64,000 bases of DNA from Paenibacillus azoreducens. Its GTDB lineage: Bacteria; Bacillota; Bacilli; Paenibacillales; Paenibacillaceae. Location: positions 4,059,501 to 4,123,500 of the forward strand of contig NZ_AP025343.1 of NCBI RefSeq assembly GCF_021654775.1, read 5' to 3'. Shown here in pieces: positions 9,240 through 17,285 of this stretch. The notes beneath the pieces were generated by a model that had not been told where the DNA came from, made no database searches, and worked only from the letters and a program-made list of their open reading frames with translations. The translations under genes were made by a program, and so were the position numbers. Every line of letters starts with the position of its first letter. The first letter of the stretch is position 1.

Positions 9240-10049
9240 TCAGAATTGAACCGAAAACCCGTTAAAACGGTGTATGCCTGTACCGAAACGAACCAAGTTT
9301 TTCTCCCGCAATTCCTTTACCGCTTCTTTCACCACGTCCAGCAGTACCGGATCCAGACCAAGGCGGTTATGGCCGCCGTAAATTTTCCCCACTCCGGCAA
9401 TTCCCGTGATTCTTTCTAGCGAATTTACGAGATCTCCCGGACTGGTGGTCGGATAAAAGGCATATACCGGCGTCTCATCATACAGCAGATCGCCTGTAAA
9501 TAAGTACCCCCTGCTCGTATCATGGACTGCGATATGCCCTGGAGAATGGCCGGGAGTATGATAGATGACTAATTTCCGCGAGCCAAGTTCGATCTCATCC
9601 CCGTCGCGGAGCAAGCCGGTTGGCTTTCCTTGATAGGGGGTATAAGTTGAAGGATGAAATGAAGCTGGTACAGGTCTTGTGATATCACGCGATATATCCT
9701 TGCGGATTTGCTCGATCGACAGCTTTTTGATCCCGTTTACCAGCCAATCCTCTTCAGCCTCATGCACATATATTTCATCGTATTGGCCATGGCTCCCAAT
9801 ATGATCAGCATGGACATGCGTTGTCAGTACCATAATGGGCAGATCGGTCAACTGGTCCGTCATGCGTCTCATATTATCAATGCCGAGCCCGGTGTCAATC
9901 AGGGCAGCGCGCTCTTCCCCTATGAGCAAATACGAATGCACCTTTTCCCAATGTCCGTATTCGCTGATCGCAAATGAGCTTTCATCAAGCTTTGATACGG
10001 TAAACCAAGCATCATCAATGATGATCGGGTGTGGATTGTTTTGTTGCAT
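9240..10049 (-). CDS. MBL-fold metallo-hydrolase
   Basis: 269 aa; ATG at 10049 (MQQNNPHP...) with TTGGAGGG upstream, preferred to an ATG 30 nt earlier. The metallo-beta-lactamase fold shows the full metal set: THVHADHIGSH (HxHxDH), a downstream His in YHTPGHSPGH, Asp in LFTGDLLYD and His in YGGHNRLG. This is the glyoxalase II/lactonase-like branch; the substrate cannot be read from sequence. It sits directly behind the ArsR regulator (10079-10687) on the same strand, so regulator and enzyme probably form one operon. Confidence 0.85.
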   Translation of the reverse strand: MQQNNPHPIIIDDAWFTVSKLDESSFAISEYGHWEKVHSYLLIGEERAALIDTGLGIDNMRRMTDQLTDLPIMVLTTHVHADHIGSHGQYDEIYVHEAEEDWLVNGIKKLSIEQIRKDISRDITRPVPASFHPSTYTPYQGKPTGLLRDGDEIELGSRKLVIYHTPGHSPGHIAVHDTSRGYLFTGDLLYDETPVYAFYPTTSPGDLVNSLERITGIAGVGKIYGGHNRLGLDPVLLDVVKEAVKELREKNLVRFGTGIHRFNGFSVQF

Positions 10050-10078
10050 ATGTATTCCCTCCAAAATATTCAAATTCA

Positions 10079-10687
10079 TTAATTGGTAATGTTCTCGTCA
10101 TCATCCTGAAACGCAATCAAGGACAAGTAGTAACCTTTTTCTTCTACTGATTCTTGAGAATCAGCGGTTTCACTCGTCTGAATTGTGAAATGCTTGTTCA
10201 TAAGCTGGCGGAATTCCTCCACAAAAGCATGGAAGCTTTCCTCGGTTGCATGAAAACGATAAGTCGAGGCGATATTTTTTCGCCTGGTCTCATTCCTGCT
10301 GTCCAAGGCAAAAGATTCGGCCGGCGCGTTTTCGATTTTGGTACGAGTCGCCTCAAGCGTCTCCATAAATACCTGCCGCGATGTTTCCACCAAATCCGCG
10401 CTTGGCAGCAAATGATCTTCCGGTATGAACCGGCCGGCTACCGCGCGATAATACTTCTGAACGATTCCGTTTTTCTCTTCCTTGCGTACCACTTGAATGA
10501 TGCCATGCTTCTCCAGCTCTTTTAAGTGGAAATAAATATTGTTGCGCTGGATACCCAGCATTTCGGCCAACTGCTGTCCGGTGTAAGCTTCCTTTACCAG
10601 TTTCATTAGTATTTTCGTGCGGAGAGGATCGGCAATGGCTTTGAGCTGATCATGCGTTTTGATTTTGTAGACACCAGTCATATTCAT
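10079..10687 (-). CDS. ArsR-family winged-helix transcriptional regulator
   Basis: 202 aa; ATG at 10687 with GGAGATG upstream. The N-terminal ~85 residues form a winged helix: HDQLKAIADPLRTKILMKL, YTGQQLAEMLGIQRNNIYFHLKELEKHGII, then wing VRKEEKNGIVQKYYRA. No Cys-rich metal site of classical ArsR is visible, so it is probably a non-metal ArsR relative. The C-terminal ~110 residues are helical and of unknown role. A palindrome plus half-site immediately upstream (10705-10730) is a likely autoregulatory operator. Confidence 0.85.
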   Translation of the reverse strand: MNMTGVYKIKTHDQLKAIADPLRTKILMKLVKEAYTGQQLAEMLGIQRNNIYFHLKELEKHGIIQVVRKEEKNGIVQKYYRAVAGRFIPEDHLLPSADLVETSRQVFMETLEATRTKIENAPAESFALDSRNETRRKNIASTYRFHATEESFHAFVEEFRQLMNKHFTIQTSETADSQESVEEKGYYLSLIAFQDDDENITN

Positions 10688-10704
10688 TTTAACATCTCCA
10701 TATT

Positions 10705-10730
10705 TTTTACCGGTAAAATATATTTTACCG
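10705..10730. promoter_or_regulatory. Candidate operator of the ArsR-type regulator
   Basis: A perfect 14-bp palindrome TTTTACCGGTAAAA (10705-10718) is followed by a repeated half-site TATTTTACCG (10721-10730). It lies 18 nt upstream of the regulator ATG and between it and the divergent MFS remnant. Confidence 0.6.
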
Positions 10731-10785
10731 TGATATTTTAGAGAGTATCACAACCCTTTTTAATGGTCAATCTTTCCATTCGGGA

Positions 10786-11394
10786 TTGGCTTATCGTTTC
10801 CCTGCACTTTCCCAAAAAAGTAAAACAAACGGGGCGACATATACCGTTTATACGTATCTCACTCCTATTTTGCATGATGTTCTAGCAGTCCCTGACCGGT
10901 ATATCAGTCTCGTATTTTTGCTTTACGGCGTCGTCTCCGTCTTCAGCACGTTTATTGGCGGCAAAATCGCGGCCAATAACGGAATCGGCAAACTACGTTT
11001 CATGTTTCTCGTTCAAGCCGTCATTTTGGCTTCGTTATATGTCTCTTCCCGTTCGCTCGCAGGGGCATTAGTCAGCATCTCTTTGATTACTTTGCTCGTT
11101 TACGTGATGAATTCCACCATGCAATTGTATTTCATTGATTTGGCCGATAAGCATGTTCCGTCTGCCAGAGATTTGGCATCGTCATTAACGCCCGTGTCCG
11201 TCAACGTAGGTATTGCGTTGGGTTCGGCTCTCGGCGGTTTCGTCACGACAAGCAAACAATTGATCGATGTCTCCTGGACCGGCGGACTCGTAGCGGTAGC
11301 TGCCGCTGTTCTGACCTGGATCAGCTATCGTTTGGATCATAAAACCCAGCATTCCTATCAACAAAAAGTCATCTTGTTCGGGAGAAGCGATTAA
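10786..11394 (+). pseudogene. MFS transporter remnant (C-terminal half)
   Basis: 202 codons starting only at a TTG without a ribosome-binding site. It matches the second half of an AraJ/YdhP-like drug or sugar efflux MFS protein from the seventh membrane segment on (YTVYTYLTPILHDVLAVPDRYISLVFLLYG..., five to six segments). The N-terminal six segments and MFS signature are absent, and the join RFPALSQKSKTNGATYTVYTYL looks like a deletion through the central loop. It lies divergent from the ArsR operator, suggesting it was once a regulated efflux gene. Confidence 0.65.
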
Positions 11395-11541
11395 GTGATA
11401 CAGCATTATACTTCATGATCCTCTTTCCACCCATTTACAGCCGAAATATTGTATGGTAAATTTGTAGTATCTCATATGTCGATACTTAGTTTCACTGTAC
11501 GAAACAAAAATGTTAAATGAAGTAGATGGGAGGATACGTCC

Positions 11542-12324
11542 ATGGAAAACTCAATCAAAAATCAGGTGCAACAGCAATTCGCCAGAAATGCGGAGAAATA
11601 CGTCAAGAGCAGCGGCCATGCCAAAGGAGAGGATTTGGCATGGCTTGTTACATGTTCCAAAGCGGATGAAACTATGGATGTACTCGATATTGCAACGGGC
11701 GGCGGACATGTAGCCAATGCTCTTGCCCCACTCGTTCGCCATGTGACAGCCCTTGATCTGACCGAGGAGATGCTGAATATAGCAGCCGCATTTATACGGG
11801 GGAACGGCCATACTAACGTCGGTTACATCGCAGGCGATGCGGAACGATTACCTTTTTCCGATGCTTCTTTCGATCTGGTTACATGCAGAATTGCCGCTCA
11901 TCATTTTCCGGATATTCCCGCTTTTGTTCACGAAGCATTCCGTGTTGTCAAACCTGGCGGCAAACTGCTCCTTATTGATAATGTGGCCCCGGAAAACGAA
12001 AGCTTGGATCAATTTTACAATGCCATCGAAAAGCATAGAGATCCGAGCCACGTCCGGGCATGGAAAAAGACGGAATGGATCAGCCTTTTGGAGCAAACGG
12101 GTTTTCATGTGGAGATGATGGTTTCGTTTCCGAAAACATTTGAATTCCAAGATTGGTGTGAACGCTCAGCCCTCCCTGAAAAAGAAGCAGCAATTCTGGA
12201 GAAGAACATGCTTGAGGCTTCGATGGAAATTAGAGATTTCTTCCGCATTCGGACCCATGAAGCCGGCGGAATGTTCAGTTTTTCAGGCGAATCGGTTTAT
12301 GTGCAAGCAATCCGTCCGATTTAG
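11542..12324 (+). CDS. Class I SAM-dependent methyltransferase (UbiE/Methyltransf_11 type)
   Basis: 260 aa; ATG at 11542 with GGGAGGA upstream. Motif I is VLDIATGGGHVANAL (about 47-61); the acidic residue of motif II is in VTALDLTEEML; post-I GDAERLPFSDASFDLVTCRIAAHHF and motif III VVKPGGKLLLID complete the fold. The substrate is unknown. The gene stands alone on the plus strand and is closed by the long hairpin at 12370-12460. Confidence 0.85.
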   Translation: MENSIKNQVQQQFARNAEKYVKSSGHAKGEDLAWLVTCSKADETMDVLDIATGGGHVANALAPLVRHVTALDLTEEMLNIAAAFIRGNGHTNVGYIAGDAERLPFSDASFDLVTCRIAAHHFPDIPAFVHEAFRVVKPGGKLLLIDNVAPENESLDQFYNAIEKHRDPSHVRAWKKTEWISLLEQTGFHVEMMVSFPKTFEFQDWCERSALPEKEAAILEKNMLEASMEIRDFFRIRTHEAGGMFSFSGESVYVQAIRPI

Positions 12325-12369
12325 GAGTGAGTATGCCTGAATACATGATCGAATGTTAATTTTCACAGT

Positions 12370-12460
12370 AAAAACCGCCAATCGATGATAAACTGCCTCT
12401 CAGATGTTAGACACGATCTAACATTGGAGGTGCAGTCCATCGCATGATTGACGGTTTTTT
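12370..12460. terminator. Long bidirectional hairpin between convergent genes
   Basis: About 91 nt of near-continuous pairing: AAAAACCGCCAATC (12370-12383) against GATTGACGGTTTTTT (12446-12460); ACTGC against GCAGT; and a perfect ATGTTAGA/TCTAACAT tip. T-runs follow on both strands, so it can terminate both the methyltransferase and the convergent acetyltransferase. It is far larger than a normal terminator. Confidence 0.75.
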
Positions 12461-12522
12461 ATGCTGCTCTATTTTATTCAGGCTGTGAATCCAATTCAGT
12501 AATAGTAACTCGAATCGAAAAT

Positions 12523-12957
12523 TCAGCCCCTTTTACTCCACTCCATCACAAACTCCTGTTGGCCCGTATCTTCATCAACGCCTTCTTCAACTACTTGAAA
12601 GCCATTGTAATGATAAAACCCGGTGGCCGCCGTGTTTTTCTTATAGACCCGAAGTTGAATCGTTTTATGTTTTTCTTTTATGTAGTCTAATAATAACTTT
12701 CCGTATCCTTTCTTCTGATAGGCTTCATCTACGAATAATGCCGCCAGATAATCGTCAACCATCGATACAAAACCGGCGATCACGCCATTTTGCTCAATAA
12801 CGTATGACCGCGACATTGGCAGGTATTTCTCGGCCATCTCTTTTTTACCCGACATCCAGTACTCCGGATCAATAAAATCATGGGCTCTCAGTGAACCGGA
12901 AATCCAGATTTCCACTAATCTTTGAATCTCATCTGTTTTGGCTGGTCTAATGATCAT
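12523..12957 (-). CDS. GNAT-family N-acetyltransferase
   Basis: 144 aa; ATG at 12957 (MIIRPAKTDE...) follows AGGAGGACAAAAAAAG. The acetyl-CoA loop is LFVDEAYQKKGYGKLLLDYIK (Q/R-x-x-G-x-G/A form). A central VIEQNGVIAGFVSM strand and a C-terminal TAATGFYHYNGFQVVEE motif complete the GNAT fold; it resembles the YjaB branch. Acceptor unknown. The region upstream (12958-13186) contains no gene; the promoter is not obvious. Confidence 0.82.
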   Translation of the reverse strand: MIIRPAKTDEIQRLVEIWISGSLRAHDFIDPEYWMSGKKEMAEKYLPMSRSYVIEQNGVIAGFVSMVDDYLAALFVDEAYQKKGYGKLLLDYIKEKHKTIQLRVYKKNTAATGFYHYNGFQVVEEGVDEDTGQQEFVMEWSKRG

Positions 12958-13186
12958 CTTTTTTTGTCCTCCTGTGTTGTCCGTCAATCTATTAATTATA
13001 TTTCTTTCCTATGCCTTTGACAGTAGGAACTCCTTTCTAAATGGCCAGTTACTTCACAATCGCTTCAAGAGAAATGAACAATTACGGGTGATTACACAGT
13101 GGAATTATGAATTGATTCTTGAAGTCGTTTTTTGGATTTTAGTAAAATCCTATATACAAAAATGACTGGCTGTTCCATCTGGAAAA

Positions 13187-13362
13187 TTGCAAAAGTGCAT
13201 CTATTTTAGCGCTCCAGGCTACTATGGCTAGAAAGCTTGCAAAAGTGCATCTTTTCCACAGCTTTTAGACATAAACAGACGATTCATGATCAAATTGATG
13301 CACTTTCGCAACAATTTTCCATTTCACGCGATAAAATTCCTGAAAAGGATGCACTCTCGCAA
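13187..13362. repeat. Paired-inverted short-motif array, locus 1
   Basis: TTGCAAAAGTGCATC occurs at 13187-13201 and 13237-13251 (exactly 50 bp apart). The inverse GATGCACTTTCGCAA and GATGCACTCTCGCAA occur at 13297-13311 and 13348-13362 (51 bp apart). No coding frame or phage-like signal explains it. The same architecture with other motifs is seen at about 32735-32962 and 46927-47110. Confidence 0.8.
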
Positions 13363-13460
13363 CATTTTCCCTTTTCACAGGATCAGCTTTCTGAAAAAGC
13401 TTGCGCCCTGAATCCATTTCATAATGGATTGATAGTATTTGAACCTAGATGATTAAACTA

Positions 13461-13513
13461 TTGACAAAAAATATGTGTTCCATTTAAAATAAATGATAAT
13501 GATTATCATTATC
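13461..13513 (+). promoter_or_regulatory. Promoter and Fur box of the iron-siderophore binding protein gene
   Basis: A -35 TTGACA (13461-13466), an 18-nt spacer and a -10 TAAAAT (13485-13490) are followed at once by AATGATAATGATTATCATT (13492-13510). This is a perfect 9-1-9 palindrome containing the 7-1-7 Fur consensus. Fur bound here would block transcription start when iron is plentiful. Confidence 0.92.
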
Positions 13514-13581
13514 GAGTCTGCCCTATCGGGCAAATTATGATCATCATTCAAAATACATAGCCTATGCTAAGGGAGAGTCAT

Positions 13582-14535
13582 ATGAAAAAGTATTTTTCTT
13601 TGCCAGTTCTACTGCTTGTTTTATTGCTAAGCGCCTGCGGCGGCGGTCAAACGAATGACGCCAAAAACGCGGACCAGATTTCCGGGGAGGCATCCGCTTC
13701 AAATTCCGCTGCGAAATCCGACACCTTTACATACCAATCCGAAAACGGGCCGGTCGAAGTGCCAAAAAATCCGCAGCGTGTCGTTGTGCTGACGAGATTT
13801 TTGACAGGCAACGTGATGGCGCTTGGGGTCCCGGTCGTGGGCGCAGATGAAATGTCGATCGAAAACCCAAGGTTTCAGGATAAACTAAAAGATGTCGAGG
13901 CGGTTTCCGACGAAAGCGTCGAAAAAATCATCGAGCTGAATCCCGATCTCATCGTTGGATTATCCAACATTAAAAACATTGACAAGTTGAAGCAAATCGC
14001 CCCTACCGTAACCTTTACATACGGCAAGGTCGATTATTTAACGCAGCAGATTGAAATCGGCAAATTGCTGAATAAGGAAAAAGAAGCTAAGGCATGGGTC
14101 GATGATTTTAAAGCACGTGCCCAAAAAGCCGGCGAAGAAATCAAAGCGAAAATAGGCAGCGATGCAACCGTATCAGTTGTTGAAACATTTAATAAGCAGC
14201 TTTATGTCTACGGTTATAATTTCGGGCGCGGCACCGAGATTCTCTATAATGAATTTAAGCTTGGCATGCCGGAAAAGGTTAAGGAAGCGACGGCAAAAGA
14301 CGGTTACTTGGCCCTGTCGACCGAGGTCTTGAAGGACTATTTTGGCGACTACGTGATCTTAAGCAAAAATGCGGATGAGGACAGCTCCTTCCAAAAAACT
14401 GAAACATATAAAAACATTCCGGCCGTCAAAAACAATCATGTTTTTGAAGTCGATGCGAAGTCGTTTTATTTCAACGATCCACTCAGTCTGGACTATCAAT
14501 TGGATTTCTTCATCAAAAGTTTTCTTGGCAAGTAA
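13582..14535 (+). CDS. Iron(III)-siderophore ABC transporter substrate-binding lipoprotein
   Basis: 317 aa; ATG at 13582 with AAGGGAGA upstream (an earlier in-frame start lacks a site). Lipobox LLLSAC gives a lipidated Cys about residue 19. The mature part is a type III (FhuD/FeuA/FecB-like) binding protein: GPVEVPKNPQRVVVLTRFLTGNVMALGVPVVGAD, then ESVEKIIELNPDLIVGL, a long linking helix and VLKDYFGDYVILS. Works with a ferrisiderophore permease/ATPase not encoded here. The strong Fur box directly upstream supports an iron role; it is a monocistronic unit with its own terminator. Confidence 0.9.
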   Translation: MKKYFSLPVLLLVLLLSACGGGQTNDAKNADQISGEASASNSAAKSDTFTYQSENGPVEVPKNPQRVVVLTRFLTGNVMALGVPVVGADEMSIENPRFQDKLKDVEAVSDESVEKIIELNPDLIVGLSNIKNIDKLKQIAPTVTFTYGKVDYLTQQIEIGKLLNKEKEAKAWVDDFKARAQKAGEEIKAKIGSDATVSVVETFNKQLYVYGYNFGRGTEILYNEFKLGMPEKVKEATAKDGYLALSTEVLKDYFGDYVILSKNADEDSSFQKTETYKNIPAVKNNHVFEVDAKSFYFNDPLSLDYQLDFFIKSFLGK

Positions 14536-14571
14536 TCCATTGGCGCTTAAATGATATTGTTCGAAATGTGG

Positions 14572-14609
14572 AAAACGGTGGTTTGCCTATGACGGCGCCG
14601 CCGTTTTTT
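14572..14609 (+). terminator. Terminator of the siderophore-binding protein gene
   Basis: AAAACGGTGG (14572-14581) pairs with CCGCCGTTTT (14598-14607) with one mismatch, followed by T. Located 37 nt after the stop. Confidence 0.85.
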
Positions 14610-14791
14610 CATTCATTTTATCCAATGATTTTGATATGATGATTTCAAATGTCCAAAATGAGAATAACTCTTTTCTTAACGAAATTGTTCCGGAGGAGGG
14701 GGATGTGGTTCTCTTAACATCTGATGAGCCCGCGGCCAATGGAATCCCAATCGCATAGCCCCCCTTTCATTAGGGGATTCGATGCAAAAGA

Positions 14792-14817
14792 AAGCAGGCT
14801 GTCGGAGCCTGCTTTTT
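14792..14817 (-). terminator. Terminator of metE
   Basis: AGCAGGCT (from 14793) pairs with AGCCTGCT (to 14813) over a 6-nt loop, with A/T runs on both sides so it could act both ways. It lies just past the metE stop. A second small hairpin (CCCCT...AGGGG) precedes it. Confidence 0.75.
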
Positions 14818-14859
14818 CTTCTGTCATATATTCTTTTGTCCATTTATTCTTTTGTCCAG

Positions 14860-17148
14860 TTATATCTTCAAGGCATATTTTTCCCGCGAAATCCGCGTCG
14901 CTTCAACCATGTTGCGCAAGGATTCCACTGTCTCTTCCTTACCGCGTGTTTTCAACCCGCAGTCCGGGTTAATCCAGAAAAGCTTCGGATCCAGCACGCG
15001 CAAAGCACGGTCGACCATGCCGGTCATCTCCTTTACTTCCGGAACGCGTGGGCTGTGGATGTCATATACGCCTAGACCGATACCCAGCTTGTAGGTATTT
15101 TGCTCAAAGCTGTGGATCAGTTCGCCATGGCTGCGCGATGTCTCGATCGAGATCACGTCCGCATCCATTGCTTCGATCGAATCGATCATATCATGGAATT
15201 CACAGTAGCACATATGCGTGTGAATCTGCGTTGTATCTTGAACTGTGCATGTGGTCATGCGGAATGCTTTGACGGCCCATGCCAGATATTCCGCCTGCTC
15301 TTCTTCCTTCAGCGGCAGCCCTTCGCGAACCGCAGGCTCATCCACTTGAATCATGCCGATACCTGCTTGTTCAAGCGCCTCCACTTCCTGACGAAGCGCA
15401 TATGCCAGCTGGTAAGCGATTTGCTCGCGAGGGATATCGTCACGAACGAAGGACCAGTTCATAATCGTGATCGGTCCCGTCAGCATACCCTTTACAGGCC
15501 GCCGGGTCTTCGATTGGGCATACTTTGTTTCCTCGACGGTCATCGCTTTCTCAAACGCCACATCCCCGAAGATAATCGGAGGTTTCACGCAGCGGGAACC
15601 GTATGATTGAACCCAGCCAAACTGGGTGAAGGCAAAACCCGCAAGTTTCTCGCCGAAAAATTCGACCATGTCCGTCCGTTCAAATTCGCCATGCACCAGC
15701 ACGTCCAGACCGATATCTTCCTGCAGCTTGATCCAGAGATCGATTTGCTCACGAATGAAACTCTCATACTGCTCTTCGGTCCATTCGCCTTTACGCCACA
15801 ATTGACGGGCCTTGCGCACTTCTGCGGATTGCGGAAAGCTTCCGATCGTCGTTGTCGGCAAAATCGGCAGCTGCCATTTCTGCTGCTGAACAACATGGCG
15901 CTCGGAGAATGGCAAATGGCGTTCCGGTTGCTGGCTGCTGATCGCAGCGACCGTGACTTGAACGTCTTTGCGATTGCGTTCGGCGGATTCCTTAAGCGCC
16001 TGCAAATCGCGCTCGTTTGCCGCTAGTTCGTCTGCGATTGCATCTTTCCCCGAAGAAACGGCTTTTGTCAGATTGACGATCTCGTCCAACTTTTCATCCG
16101 CGAAAGCCAGTGCATTCTTAAGTTCGGTTATAAGTTTCGTTTCGTTCTTAACCGTAACCGGAACATGCAGCAAACTGCAGGATGACTGCACGATGAGCCT
16201 ATCGTCCGTTACGAATTGGGTCAATCCTTCCAACAGTCCCAGCTTCTCGTTCAACGAAGCCTTCCAGATGCCGCGCCCATCGACGATGCCCGCACCCAGA
16301 ACTTTGTCTGCCGGGAAACCATGCTCTTTGACCGACTGCAAATTTCCGGAGAATCCGTGTACGAAATCCAGCCCGATTCCTTTGACAGGCAGCTGAATGA
16401 TTTCACTGTAATTTTCCACCGACTCAAAATACGTCTGCAGCATAATGTTCAGACCCGGCACTGCTGTGGAGAATTCATCATAAATGGTCTTCAGCCGCCC
16501 GCGGTCGGCATCGCTTAATTTCGTAACGAGTACCGGTTCATCCAGCTGCACCCACTTAACGCTTTCCCGCGCAAGATCCTGAAGAACTTGTATATACAAC
16601 GGCAGCAGGCGGTTCAGCCAAGCGTCCGTTTCCTCTGGAGCAAACCCTTTCGACAGCTTGAGGAAAGTAAGCGGGCCTACGATCACCGGCTTCCCTTCGA
16701 TCCCGAGCTTTTCTTTCGCTTCGCGGTAAGCCGCCAACGGCTTGTTTTCGGTAATCACCGGTTCCGCCCCGTCCAGTTCCGGAACGATGTAATGGTAGTT
16801 CGTGTTAAACCATTTGGTCATCTCGCAAGCCGTTGCTTCTTTCGTCCCCCGCGCCATACCGTAATATACGGACAGGGGCACAATACCGCCTTTGTATGCA
16901 AAACGTTTCGGAATCAGCCCGAACATCGCCGCCGTATCCAAAACATGATCATAATAACTGAATTCATTCACCGGAATCAGATCAATGCCTTTTGCCTGCT
17001 GTTTGCGTAAATGATCCAAGCGGATTTCCTGAAGACGCCCGTGAAACTCTGCTTCTTCGAGCTTTCCGGCCCAAAATGCTTCGAGCGCTTTCTTCCATTC
17101 ACGTTCCGCACCAATACGTGGATACCCAAGAACACTGCTAATCGCCAT
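14860..17148 (-). CDS. metE: Cobalamin-independent methionine synthase
   Basis: 762 aa, full length for the family. It transfers a methyl group from 5-methyltetrahydropteroyl-triglutamate to homocysteine, making methionine in the cytosol. The N-terminal folate-side domain starts MAISSVLGYPRIGAEREWKKALE; the C-terminal catalytic domain begins near LPILPTTTIGSFPQ. Zinc ligands are visible as THMCYC (His and Cys) and INPDCGLKTRG (Cys), with MIQVDEPAVREGL in the active site. AAGGAG lies about 11 nt before the ATG. No SAM or cobalamin riboswitch fits the 137-nt leader; instead two inverted repeats (17203-17257) suggest control by a LysR/MetR-like regulator. Confidence 0.97.
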   Translation of the reverse strand: MAISSVLGYPRIGAEREWKKALEAFWAGKLEEAEFHGRLQEIRLDHLRKQQAKGIDLIPVNEFSYYDHVLDTAAMFGLIPKRFAYKGGIVPLSVYYGMARGTKEATACEMTKWFNTNYHYIVPELDGAEPVITENKPLAAYREAKEKLGIEGKPVIVGPLTFLKLSKGFAPEETDAWLNRLLPLYIQVLQDLARESVKWVQLDEPVLVTKLSDADRGRLKTIYDEFSTAVPGLNIMLQTYFESVENYSEIIQLPVKGIGLDFVHGFSGNLQSVKEHGFPADKVLGAGIVDGRGIWKASLNEKLGLLEGLTQFVTDDRLIVQSSCSLLHVPVTVKNETKLITELKNALAFADEKLDEIVNLTKAVSSGKDAIADELAANERDLQALKESAERNRKDVQVTVAAISSQQPERHLPFSERHVVQQQKWQLPILPTTTIGSFPQSAEVRKARQLWRKGEWTEEQYESFIREQIDLWIKLQEDIGLDVLVHGEFERTDMVEFFGEKLAGFAFTQFGWVQSYGSRCVKPPIIFGDVAFEKAMTVEETKYAQSKTRRPVKGMLTGPITIMNWSFVRDDIPREQIAYQLAYALRQEVEALEQAGIGMIQVDEPAVREGLPLKEEEQAEYLAWAVKAFRMTTCTVQDTTQIHTHMCYCEFHDMIDSIEAMDADVISIETSRSHGELIHSFEQNTYKLGIGLGVYDIHSPRVPEVKEMTGMVDRALRVLDPKLFWINPDCGLKTRGKEETVESLRNMVEATRISREKYALKI

Positions 17149-17202
17149 CCTTGTAACAACTCCTTCATCATTCTGTTACAAGAAAGATAACATGTATTCC
17201 GA

Positions 17203-17257
17203 GATATAGTGTAACTGTAATAAACTATATCCAGCTATAGCTGAAGGCTATAGCTGG
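17203..17257. promoter_or_regulatory. Two inverted repeats upstream of metE
   Basis: GATATAGT (17203-17210) and ACTATATC (17224-17231) are perfect arms with a 13-nt spacer. Directly beside it, CCAGCTATAGC (17231-17241) and GCTATAGCTGG (17247-17257) form a perfect 11-bp stem. The first resembles the TATAGT...ACTATA MET-box used by LysR-type methionine regulators; that reading is inference. The second could also terminate transcription reading rightwards. Confidence 0.5.
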
Positions 17258-17285
17258 ATTTTCATGGAGATGCTATCGTATTTAC

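Noticed and set aside
13187..13362. CRISPR array
   Set aside because: Copies are too short, occur in both orientations with inverted symmetry, and there are no cas genes or regular spacers.
17149..17285. SAM (S-box), T-box or cobalamin riboswitch before metE
   Set aside because: The leader is too short and none of the conserved cores was found; two simple inverted repeats explain the visible structure better.
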